Part shown: piece by piece, positions 27,873 to 35,784 of the stretch
Numbering within the stretch: the first letter of the stretch is position 1
Layout of the letters: every line of letters begins with the position of its first letter
Source of the DNA: Unio delphinus
Taxonomy: Eukaryota; Mollusca; Bivalvia; Unionida; Unionidae
Direction of reading: 5' to 3'
Length of the DNA: 64,000 bases
NCBI GenBank assembly: GCA_029339505.1
Contig: JAQISU010000192.1
Coordinates: 1,468,501-1,532,500 of the forward strand
The notes under the pieces: generated by a model
What the model saw: the letters and a program-made list of their open reading frames with translations, nothing else
Database searches by the model: none
What the model was told of the DNA's origin: nothing
Position numbers and translations under genes: made by a program

Positions 27873-27986
27873 ATGGAAGGCCCTTGTCCTTCTTTGAATA
27901 GTGGAGAATCCATGGAATGGGAGGTTACAGAAAAAGCAGAACCCCAAGACCAAAAAGAAGAAGTAGTGATCATACAATCCAGATAG
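27873..27986 (+). pseudogene. 5' part of small conserved gene, ended by in-frame TAG
   Basis: 37 codons from ATG 27873, 5 nt after the capsid stop, ending at TAG 27984-27986. The same frame stays open beyond the TAG without interruption to 28370, so this looks like the N-terminal part of one gene with a nonsense change (or a read-through/second-start arrangement). The segment is acidic with no domain. The alternatives cannot be separated from sequence alone. Confidence 0.6.
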
Positions 27987-28040
27987 CCAGAACAGGAACA
28001 ACAGTTAGTGGCTTGTTTTGCACAACACTTGGAAGATACA

Positions 28041-28370
28041 ATGAGGGACCTGATTAAAAAAGATTGTTATGGATGTCAAATCGATCATCCCAGTCAAATT
28101 CAACACGATAAATGTATGATGATGAGTCAAGAAGAAAAATTGGACAATTATCTGAACGAAGCTTGGAGTCTCATCTCCGAAGAAGACGTGTTACTTCAGT
28201 GGTATAAAGGCTTACGTGATCATTCCTCTCCTCCATTGTTTGCTCGAGAAATCGATCGCATCGAAGCTCTCTTGGCCAAAAGTAAAGAGACGAAGCAAAC
28301 CATCAGTTACTTGTCAGACCGTTTCAAACAAAAAGTCTGGATTGAATTGATGACTTATCATCACCTGTGA
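28041..28370 (+). CDS. Conserved small Polinton protein with C-x2-C...H...C motif
   Basis: 109 aa from the first ATG after the in-frame stop at 27984. Residues near the start read KKDCYGCQIDHPSQIQHDKC, a C-x2-C/H/C cluster that may bind zinc and is a recurrent block in small proteins next to the capsid and protease genes of animal Polintons. The rest is helical (LNEAWSLISEEDVLLQWYKG). Role unknown. The start may have been farther upstream in the ancestor (ATG 27873). Confidence 0.75.
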   Translation: MRDLIKKDCYGCQIDHPSQIQHDKCMMMSQEEKLDNYLNEAWSLISEEDVLLQWYKGLRDHSSPPLFAREIDRIEALLAKSKETKQTISYLSDRFKQKVWIELMTYHHL

Positions 28371-28407
28371 AGAAAGGAGAGAAAAACACAAGGCTACACA
28401 ACAAAAA

Positions 28408-28965
28408 ATGGATACCTGGGAACTTTATTATCTTTTGAACCGTAGTTCGTACACTGCTTCTTGGAATCCTGTCGTGTGTGCTAAAGATGAACTACCTCAT
28501 CGCAAACCTCAAGAGAATCAAGCTTATGTCATCAACACAGATGACAGTCATCTTCCAGGAACTCACTGGGTAGCTGTCTACTTTCCTCAAAAGGGTTGTG
28601 CGGAGTATTTTGATTCGTATGGATTGCCTCCTTTCGAAGATGATATCATTGACTTTATGAGAAGAAATGCTCAGACGACACGATTCAATAATGTGAAATT
28701 ACAAAGCACAGATTCTATGGTGTGTGGACAATATTGTATCTATTATCTACATCATCGCAGTCTTGGATATTCTTTAGAACATTTAGTGACTTATTTTGAT
28801 CGTCATTCGTCTCGAAACGATGACAAAGTAGATCGATGGTTTTGTGACCATTATGGTTATCTGTTGTCTTTAGCTAGGAAACGTAGTGTACATCAATCGA
28901 CCAATGATTTCCAACAGTGGAAATCTCAATTTAATTCACAACGTTGTCAACCATGTCAAAGATAA
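28408..28965 (+). CDS. pro: Adenain-like cysteine protease
   Basis: 185 aa from ATG 28408. Catalytic residues in the order of the adenovirus protease/Ulp1 fold: H53 (GTHWVAVYF), D69 (EYFDSYG), oxyanion Gln about residue 99 (LQSTDSM) and C106 (VCGQYCIYYL). It would mature capsid and core precursors during assembly. Length is close to adenovirus protease. Last gene of the central rightward cluster; a short 19-bp direct repeat array and an AATAAA at 29063 follow. Confidence 0.95.
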   Translation: MDTWELYYLLNRSSYTASWNPVVCAKDELPHRKPQENQAYVINTDDSHLPGTHWVAVYFPQKGCAEYFDSYGLPPFEDDIIDFMRRNAQTTRFNNVKLQSTDSMVCGQYCIYYLHHRSLGYSLEHLVTYFDRHSSRNDDKVDRWFCDHYGYLLSLARKRSVHQSTNDFQQWKSQFNSQRCQPCQR

Positions 28966-28991
28966 TGTATTGGTGTTATGGAAGAAAAAAA

Positions 28992-29068
28992 ATGTTTTTT
29001 CTTTGAAATAATGTTTGTTCTTTGAAATAATGTTTGTTCTTTGAAATAATGTTTGTTATTTGAATAAA
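28992..29068 (+). terminator. 3' UTR repeat and poly(A) signal of late cluster
   Basis: Three to four copies of TCTTTGAAATAATGTTTGT end in TTTGAATAAAAATG; AATAAA is at 29063-29068. Probably the common 3' end for the protease and possibly upstream genes. Confidence 0.65.
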
Positions 29069-29197
29069 AATGTTGTGTTTTGAAAACCAATGCGTCTGTC
29101 GTTTGTTTTACATTTGTATTCATATAAATGCTCTTTGACTTTTCTTTCTATCCCTCACATCAAACTATCTAAACGTTTCAAAACCCTAAACCGTCGA

Positions 29198-29249
29198 GGG
29201 GTGTTTTCCATCACGTCCGCGCTTGAACCATATAATGCAGGGGTAGTCT
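29198..29249 (+). promoter_or_regulatory. Right-end promoter cassette 1, separated from its gene
   Basis: TTTTCCATCACGTCCGCG element plus CATATAATG box (29229-29236). It ends in CCAGTCTGGCCA at 29250-29261, which reappears at 30560-30571 next to the coding gene at 30601. Matches the cassette at 31364. Confidence 0.75.
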
Positions 29250-29261
29250 CCAGTCTGGCCA

Positions 29262-30559
29262 CATCATACATCATTCAGCAAGCGGACTTCAAGGTGGACG
29301 GACCGGACCTCTCCAGTACTGATATGATAGCCGGCAGTGAGAAAAGGCGCCATTAGACCTGTAAATCAAATAAAAATGCAGTCACAAGAGCGACCTAGGT
29401 GTCTACCCACTACGGTGACGGGCAACCGAGCCGGGGTAGAAATCACCCCACTGAACCAGACTACAGCGGTGCTGCTAGAGGGAAACCTAAGACTTTGCAG
29501 AAAACGGATACCATGCCACGTGGATTTCAAGATGGCGACCAGTGTGCACCACCATAACCATCAACGGTGGGCACGCGGTTTGAGCTGGGAGCCAAAAGGA
29601 ATGAAACGTGGCAATGCCATAACCCAATTTCCACTGCACAGCCAAGGGGGAACAGGAAAACCAGCCGGGACGGAAAAGTACGGAACACGGAAAAGTACGG
29701 ACTGGCTGACCTACCGCACCGCAGAAACCCCTTGGAGAAAAAGATGACAGCATAACTAGCAAGGTTTTCATTTGCCTGAATGATAATAGGGACTCATTTG
29801 GCTTAGAGTTTCCCTTTTCGACTAACTATATGGCCCTGAAAAGACTAATTTGACCTTTTGGCACTGCGTAACAAATTTATAACCAAAATCCCCTACCATT
29901 GACTACACTTATATGTGTCGCTTAGACACTCTAGTTAAATACAATAGGGACTTACGTATGTACGCTTTAGTACTAGTCCCTATTTTTGATAGGATGGTTA
30001 ATCAATATTTTTTATAACTTAGATATTTGGTAAATTGCACAGGTGGCTTACACATTATTGGTTGCTAGGTTGTCCATTAGTATAACTGGACTAAATTTGA
30101 TATACAGGTGAGCGCTTGGCTTTCATCACCTTTACTCCCTGCTGCCGTAATTTCTCGTGCTTGCACGACCACATTACGCCGACATAAGCGATATGAGAAA
30201 ACTAATTTTCTCTCGCTCCACTGCTCTTGCAGATCGGTAGGTAACAGAATGATAGGGGTGGGTGTGAGTAGGTTCCATTCCTACCCACCCTATGGCCTAT
30301 GGCTTATGGCCTTACATTCACCCAGGCAGTACAATTATTGCCCGTGGTGACGGCCGAAGTCACACCCAGAGGCAGTACATGTATTGCCCCGTGGTGATGG
30401 CTAAGTAAATAGCACTCTATGAGTGCATAAATGCCTGCAGGGGATGTGGCACGATTCCTTCCCCTCAGGATAAAGTAAATAACCCTCCTTTGAGGGATAA
30501 AACAGTGAAAAGAGCCCAAGTGGACGATTCACTTTAAACTCATTATATCAATCAATCAA
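29262..30559 (+). mobile_element. Retroelement insertion with 12-bp target duplication
   Basis: 1,298 bp flanked by the direct repeat CCAGTCTGGCCA (29250-29261 and 30560-30571). The right end is TATATCAATCAATCAA, a short tandem tail typical of non-LTR retroelements. No reverse transcriptase is seen, so it is a non-autonomous or internally deleted LINE/SINE-like copy. The 5' half is GC-richer with an open but unrecognised 136-codon frame (29337-29747); the 3' half has short imperfect repeats (GTGGTGACGGC, GTGGTGATGGC). The family was not recognised. Confidence 0.82.
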
Positions 30560-30600
30560 CCAGTCTGGCCATCCATTGTTTGACTCATCCTCCTACGAAG

Positions 30601-30969
30601 ATGTGCTCAAGACTAGCTAAGCTGAACGAAGCTTATGTCACTCTGCATCGTATCAGACACAATCTGATGCCAAAGCCTGAAGAGATTGAGAATGTAAGAA
30701 TGCTACAAGTAACGGAAGACCTCATAGAAGAACTCTTCAGAGAGGAAATTCAAAAAGAGAAAGAAGAATGGACTGAGAAGTATCGACTTCAAAAACAGCA
30801 GAGAGAACAGAGAGAACAGCATCAGCAGCATCAGCAACAGCAACAACATCAGCAGGAACCAGACAGAAGTTTTGTCGACTGTCGTGTGGACACAAAAGAG
30901 TTCTCTTTCTCTTTCCGAAGAAGCAGACCCTATCGTGTAGCCAAACGAGGACGCAATCTTAGACGATAA
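30601..30969 (+). CDS. Right-end gene 1: helical, Gln-rich protein
   Basis: 122 aa from ATG 30601 (CTACGAAGATG). N-terminal helix MCSRLAKLNEAYVTLHRIR, a charged coiled coil (about 40-70), a Gln/His-rich run, and a basic C terminus (RRSRPYRVAKRGRNLRR). The start resembles MSRVQKLREL of right-end gene 2, suggesting paralogy. Its ancestral promoter is at 29198, now 1.3 kb away because of the retroelement. A perfect histone-type stem-loop follows the stop by about 40 nt. Function unknown; a nuclear regulatory role is a guess from composition. Confidence 0.72.
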   Translation: MCSRLAKLNEAYVTLHRIRHNLMPKPEEIENVRMLQVTEDLIEELFREEIQKEKEEWTEKYRLQKQQREQREQHQQHQQQQQHQQEPDRSFVDCRVDTKEFSFSFRRSRPYRVAKRGRNLRR

Positions 30970-31010
30970 AAGATTGTCATCCTTCCTCGTACACACAAAC
31001 ACAAAAAAAC

Positions 31011-31049
31011 AGCCCTTTTCAGGGCTACCCAAATATTCTCGAAAAGAAT
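31011..31049 (+). terminator. Histone-type 3' stem-loop
   Basis: AGCCCT-TTTC-AGGGCT, preceded by AAAAAAAC and followed by ACCCAAA, then TCTCGAAAAGAAT with the GAAAAGA core at 31041-31047, 14 nt after the stem. The closest copy to the canonical animal histone element with its ACCCA flank. Confidence 0.88.
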
Positions 31050-31295
31050 TAATTATTCAATTTGCTTATGGTATGTGAGGAAGTTGGAAAAAAATTAGAA
31101 GTGAGTCTATAATCACTGTCTCTTTTAACTTTTGTTTTGAAGTGCGTCTATAAGCACAACGTATTTTTTCAAAATAACTTGTTCAATGTATAATTAATAG
31201 GAGTCAAGTATAAAAGTGAGTGAGTGTTTTATTTTAAAAGTCCGCTTGTTTTGTTTTTTGATGATGATAGGGATAATGTAAGTTTCTTGGATCTA

Positions 31296-31406
31296 GGGGT
31301 GTTTTCCATCACGTCCGCGTGTTTTGGTAATGATAGGTATACTGTAAGTTTTTGGAACGTAAAGGGGTGTTTTCCATCACGTCCGCGCTTGAACTATATA
31401 TAAAAA
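31296..31406 (+). promoter_or_regulatory. Right-end promoter cassette 2, duplicated
   Basis: Two copies of GGGGTGTTTTCCATCACGTC at 31296 and 31364, about 68 bp apart, with related sequence (GATAGGNATANTGTAAGTTT) before each. TATATATAAAAAA at 31395-31406 lies ~48 nt before ATG 31454. Confidence 0.75.
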
Positions 31407-31453
31407 AGCACTCGTCAGTCTGGCTACCTATCGTTGACGCATCAACACAAAAG

Positions 31454-31942
31454 ATGAGTAGAGTTCAAAAGCTAAGAGAGCTTCAGATGCACTTGGAGAA
31501 TGCGAGGCGTCTCCTGGACGAACTGGCAATGGAGGCCTTAGAAGAACAGACTAGGATTGAAAAAGAAGAGGAGGAAAGAAAAAGGAAAGAAGAGGAGGAG
31601 AATAGAAGACCTATCCTGCCACACCGTATGATGAGACAAACAAGTCAAGTTACTCCTATGGTGAGGACGCCTTCACCACCAGAACCAGTTCGTCCACTAC
31701 AGACACAAGCCCCACCGCAACAAACACAACCTCAGCCGCAACAACCACAGCCTCAGCCGCAACAACGACAGTTGCGGAATAGGCGAAGATATGAAGAGGC
31801 TTTCACTATCCCTCAAACAGAAGATTGGGATAGTGAAGCCACTCATTCTCCCTCTGCACTCCCAATCACAAGAGTGAATTGGGAGAATGATTGGCGTAGG
31901 AGATGTGTGTGTGGGGCTAGACCTGGGAGATGCCAGCATTAA
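31454..31942 (+). CDS. Right-end gene 2: coiled coil, Pro/Gln-rich protein
   Basis: 162 aa from ATG 31454. N-terminal helix (MSRVQKLRELQMHLENARRL) continuing into a Glu/Lys/Arg coiled coil to about residue 53, a Pro/Gln-rich repeat region (QPQPQQPQPQPQQ), and a short C-terminal segment ending NWENDWRRRCVCGARPGRC with three Cys. No known domain. Upstream frame residues are non-coding promoter and leader. Cassette promoter upstream and histone-type stem-loop 28 nt after the stop. Confidence 0.75.
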   Translation: MSRVQKLRELQMHLENARRLLDELAMEALEEQTRIEKEEEERKRKEEEENRRPILPHRMMRQTSQVTPMVRTPSPPEPVRPLQTQAPPQQTQPQPQQPQPQPQQRQLRNRRRYEEAFTIPQTEDWDSEATHSPSALPITRVNWENDWRRRCVCGARPGRCQH

Positions 31943-31970
31943 CCAGGTGCAATTTGAAGTTAAAAAAAAC

Positions 31971-32007
31971 AGCCCTTCTCAGGGCTACCCAAATAACAAG
32001 AAAAGAA
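31971..32007 (+). terminator. Histone-type 3' stem-loop
   Basis: AGCCCT-TCTC-AGGGCT with ACCCAAA flank, then ACAAGAAAAGAAA. The loop has TCTC instead of TTTC; the stem is perfect. The TATGTCAATTGCC block follows, as after the copy at 13002. Confidence 0.85.
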
Positions 32008-32087
32008 ATGCTATGTCAATTGCCAATGGGTGTGAGAGAGGAGTAGTGTGATTATAAACACTGACTCTATTTAGATGGTATAGGGTG

Positions 32088-32400
32088 TGATTTTGGATAG
32101 TATATAGTAGGGTTTGTTTTGGCTGCTTCCCCGTGTGAGTGGTTAGTATAGGGTGTGATTTTGGATAGTATATAGTAGGGTTTGTTTTTGGCTGCTTCCC
32201 CGTGTGTGTGGTTAGTATAGGGTGTGATTTTGGATAGTATATGATAGGGTGTGTTTTGGCTGCTTCCCCGTGTGTGTGGTTAGTATAGGGTGTGATTTTG
32301 GATAGTATATGATAGGGTTTGTTTTGGCTGCTTCCCCGTGTGTGTGTGGTTAGTATAGGGTGTGATTTTAGATAGTATATAATAGGGTTTGTGAATAGTA
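32088..32400. repeat. ~64-bp tandem array upstream of right-end gene 3
   Basis: Five copies of a unit containing TAGTATAGGGTGTGATTTTG and GGCTGCTTCCCCGTGTG. Near-identical, inside the Polinton and immediately upstream of promoter cassette 3. Possibly an enhancer array. Confidence 0.85.
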
Positions 32401-32422
32401 TCTAATATGACAAGTGAATGTA

Positions 32423-32461
32423 GGGGTGTTTACTTTCACGTCCGTGCTTAAGATATATATA
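32423..32461 (+). promoter_or_regulatory. Right-end promoter cassette 3
   Basis: GGGGTGTTTACTTTCACGTC, a variant of the shared cassette, followed by GATATATATAC at 32452-32461, about 50 nt before ATG 32509. Confidence 0.72.
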
Positions 32462-32508
32462 CTCAAAGTGACTGACATTAGAACCATTCCACGGAATAAC
32501 CATAGAAG

Positions 32509-33090
32509 ATGGCAAAAGCATCAAGTTTATTCAACAATTTAAGACACAGCTATTTCTGGATATTAGACGGGGAATATGAAGTGGAAAAACTACATCATAA
32601 ATGGAAGATTGCGAAGAGTTTGGACTTTGCAAAAAGACTGAAAATAGCCAGGGAGCTCTTAGGAGGAATGCTAGAAGAAGAAGCCAAAAAGTTACGAGGC
32701 TGCATTAATCCACCCTATGTTAGAGTGGGGACATTGAAGCAAGTAATAGATATTGTCGAAAACGTCAAGTGTTTTTTGGATAATATCTTGAAAGAGTACC
32801 CCCATGTCCAAAAGGGTTTGGACCCGCTCAAGAAAGCTGAAGAACTGATGAGAAAGGAACTATTAGAAGAAGTGAAGAAGATAAAAGATAACTGGAGTAA
32901 GGAGAGAAAGGAAAGAAAGGACAATGAAAACCAAAAAAAGAAAGAGGACTTTGAAAAATTAAATAACAATTGGATAAAGATACAAGAGAAGTTTAGAGCT
33001 ATGGGGCATCCTGACTGGATTCCCGACGAAAAGAAGAAGAAGGGAATTATTGGTAAAATCAAAAGGTGGTGGAACAATGGCAGAAAATAA
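32509..33090 (+). CDS. Right-end gene 3: Lys-rich helical protein
   Basis: 193 aa from ATG 32509 (CATAGAAGATGG). Mostly helical: residues 1-60 with aromatic positions, then KIARELLGGMLEEEAKKLR, and a strongly charged Lys/Glu coiled coil from about 110 to 165, ending in a basic tail (KKKKGIIGKIKRWWNNGRK). No family recognised. The C terminus GIIGKIKRWW is amphipathic and could touch membranes or nucleic acid. The gene reads outward; its stem-loop 3' end lies at the inner edge of the right terminal repeat. Confidence 0.75.
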   Translation: MAKASSLFNNLRHSYFWILDGEYEVEKLHHKWKIAKSLDFAKRLKIARELLGGMLEEEAKKLRGCINPPYVRVGTLKQVIDIVENVKCFLDNILKEYPHVQKGLDPLKKAEELMRKELLEEVKKIKDNWSKERKERKDNENQKKKEDFEKLNNNWIKIQEKFRAMGHPDWIPDEKKKKGIIGKIKRWWNNGRK

Positions 33091-33110
33091 AAGAAGAAGA
33101 AGTATCCAAA

Positions 33111-33146
33111 GGCCCTTTTCAGGGCCACTCATAAGTCTCGAAAAGA
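33111..33146 (+). terminator. Histone-type 3' stem-loop at the inner edge of the right TIR
   Basis: GGCCCT-TTTC-AGGGCC, perfect stem, preceded by CCAAA and followed by ACTCATA; CGAAAAGA at 33139-33146. Same element as the left-end copy (11815-11847, minus), from which it differs by one stem base. Confidence 0.88.
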
Positions 33147-33559
33147 TAGTAGCTTTCATTGCCACCCCTTTTTTTCCTTGTTTTATTTCCCATGTTATAT
33201 TTCCCTTGACGCTATATAGTCCCACTCTGTTCAATTCCCCTTGACACTAGATAGTCCCACCATGTTCAATTTTCCTTGACGCTAGATAGTCCCACCATGT
33301 TCAATTTCCCTTGTCGCTAGATAGTCCCACCATGTTAAATTCCCCTTGTCGCTAGATAGTCCCACCATGTTCAATTTCCCTTGACGCTAGATAGTCCCAC
33401 CATGTTCAATTTCCCTTGTCGCTAGATAGTCCCACCATGTTAAATTCCCCTTGTCGCTAGATAGTCCCCACCATGTTAAATTCCCCTTGTCGCTAGATGT
33501 TCCCAAGCTGTTTTACATAGGATTTTCCCATTGTCGCTAGAGTATCCCCATTAACTACT
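33114..33559 (-). repeat. Polinton right terminal inverted repeat
   Basis: 446 bp, inverse of 11261-11847, with about ten copies of the 35-bp unit (14 on the left). Shared inner and outer single-copy parts are nearly identical, indicating little time since the last replication-linked homogenisation. Confidence 0.95.
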
Positions 33560-33652
33560 AACGTTCTTATCACATAAATGAAAGTATAGCCAACGTTCTT
33601 ATCACATAAATGAAAGTATAGCCAACGTTCTTATGACAGTAATGAAAATATG
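33560..33652. repeat. 32-bp host satellite, right half
   Basis: Resumes with AACGTT (33560-33565, right target duplication), then the same 32-bp unit as 11131-11260, about three copies before unrelated host DNA. Confidence 0.92.
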
Positions 33653-35170
33653 AAGCTGCAGTTAGATTTATCACCTGATTCACAGATGTTGCTGACAGAT
33701 ATGTGCCTTTAAAACTCGTAACAATACGACAGAACGATACATTTTGATTGAAAATTGACATGCGCAGAACTATTATAAAGCGAGATTGTATGAAAGAGGA
33801 AAGCAGCAAAGAATACTAATGCCCGCCTAGAGTCACATTTGAGAAAGTCAGGAATAAGATAAACAATTATCGCAAAATTGCTAAATATTTTATATTATAG
33901 TATTATAACATTACAGCCTCACAGAATACTGGCATTTAACTAGACATATAAAGCAACAAAGCAAAATAAATAAAATATTGCCACTTGAGTACACAACAGA
34001 TGATAGAACTTTAGTAAGAGTATTTATTGACTTAGAAAAAAAATCGAAATGTTTCAACAGTTCTCTCAAGATATCCTAGGTTTATTATTCTGATGTTGAA
34101 CTACTGCAAATCTTTTACAAGATGAATTAAAAATGTTCAGAAATAAAGATAACAGAAGACGATATTCTAAATAAGATAATAGTCTACCCAAAGTTCTTAT
34201 GTACCTGAAAAAATGAGTCATTCACTGTTATTCACTGTTAAAAGGTGCCATTGCAAAACCTGTGTGCATCTTGTTAATTAAATCATTGAAAATAAAAGTT
34301 TCCAAACATTTTAAATGAAGACTTGTAGTGCCACTTGGTTGGCCTGTTTCAAGCAGGAGGTGGCACCCGATTAACCTATGCTCGCTTATTGTCATGACGG
34401 TATCCCATAGACCCATCGCATATGTAATTGGTGTGTTGGTGGTAGTCATCCACCTGATGTTATGTTGCAATGACTAAGACTGCATAGACCCACTCTCGTA
34501 CGACGCCTAGGTTTAGCAAAAACGTTGTTGCTCGGCGAGTTGTCATAATGTGATGCATGGTGGTCTCAATTTAGCCTGTTTACTACTACTTACCCGTAGA
34601 GCATCTACTAAGATCATTTACTAGGAAAGAAGAAAAAATAATGAACTCTATGCCTTGCACATAATTGTATTTGGTTCATCTACCTCCTACCTCCTACCTC
34701 CATGATCGCGTTCCTCCATTAGTCAGTCACACTACAAAATATAATTTACGATATATAACGTTTCTCAAACTTATTTATAAGTTTAAAATCTAAAAACATC
34801 TAATTTAGTGTGGACAATAAAGTTTTGGAACACTCTGCCAGATCTGTTACAGCATAAAACAGATTATCTAACATTGTAACACAAAATGTCACACGCACAC
34901 AATTATGTCCCGCTATTTTCTCACACTGTCAACAGGAAATGATCAACAATTTTAATTAGATTAAGAAAGAACTGCATATATTTAAACAGGGCCGGATTAC
35001 ATATTAAACACACTAAGCACGTGCTTAGGGTACCATCCACAGAAAGGGTACAAGAAACAATTCAAATTAATTGTTGATGATATAACTAAATGAATAATAT
35101 ATGGCTTTCTCCATCTACATGTAGGAATATTTTTATTTTTGGAATGATGGCCCGCTGATATTTCGCTTTA
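33653..35170. other. Host non-coding DNA
   Basis: AT-rich with no gene recognised. A few short open frames without coding character. Confidence 0.5.
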
Positions 35171-35180
35171 AATATTGTTT

Positions 35181-35183
<3 letters not shown>

Positions 35184-35256
<73 letters not shown>
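35184..35256. repeat. (TA)n microsatellite
   Basis: About 70 bp of uninterrupted TA. Confidence 0.95.
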
Positions 35257-35262
<6 letters not shown>

Positions 35263-35784
35263 TTCATATTTTGTAGGAAGAGGTGGGGATAAAACAATAT
35301 TTGCATGATCTCATCCAACACCTACCACGGAATCCCCTTTACTTTTCTTGTTCCACCCGTATTCACCCCACCCTTTTTACACTATAAAAAATCTTTTTGT
35401 GTAATTGTTTATTTATTATTTTAATTTCGCTCTTTCCTTATGCTGGTTTGATCAATTTTTCATTACTATTTTGTATCAAATTTATGATCCTCACATACGG
35501 TTAGCCCTTTCCAGTTCGCATGCATATAATTATGAATTTTGGTGAGGACGGTTGCTAAACTCTGGGAACATGAAGACCGACGACTGCTATATTTTCAGTA
35601 AAGTTGTATTCATATTCTTTTAAATAGCATCGTGTCTTGGTCTGTTAGTTTCTGTACCTTCTTTTATGTATATTGATTCAATATTTAATATCAAAACAGA
35701 AGTTTACCATAGTGTATATTTTGATTGTTTTATTTCTTCTCTTTTTCAAGCAATCTTTCCAGTGATAATTTCACTGAATTAGGA

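Larger units (their letters stand above)
11261..33559. mobile_element. Complete Polinton/Maverick (adintovirus-like) element
   Basis: 22,299 bp bounded by inverted termini (AGTAGTTAATGGGG... and ...CCCCATTAACTACT) and a perfect 6-bp direct repeat AACGTT at 11255-11260 and 33560-33565. Six-base duplications are typical of Polinton integrases. It encodes the hallmark set: protein-primed DNA polymerase B, chromodomain integrase, packaging ATPase, cysteine protease, major and minor capsid proteins. Nearly all frames are open, which points to a recent insertion of a possibly virus-forming element. Breaks seen: one in-frame stop at 27984 and a retroelement insertion at 29262-30559. Confidence 0.97.

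Noticed and set aside
29337..29747. 136-codon frame inside the retroelement as a Polinton gene
   Set aside because: Lies wholly within an insertion bounded by a 12-bp duplication; no domain recognised.
32715..33128. Minus-strand hydrophobic frame of 137 codons
   Set aside because: Antisense of the Lys/Glu-rich right-end gene 3; low-complexity complement.
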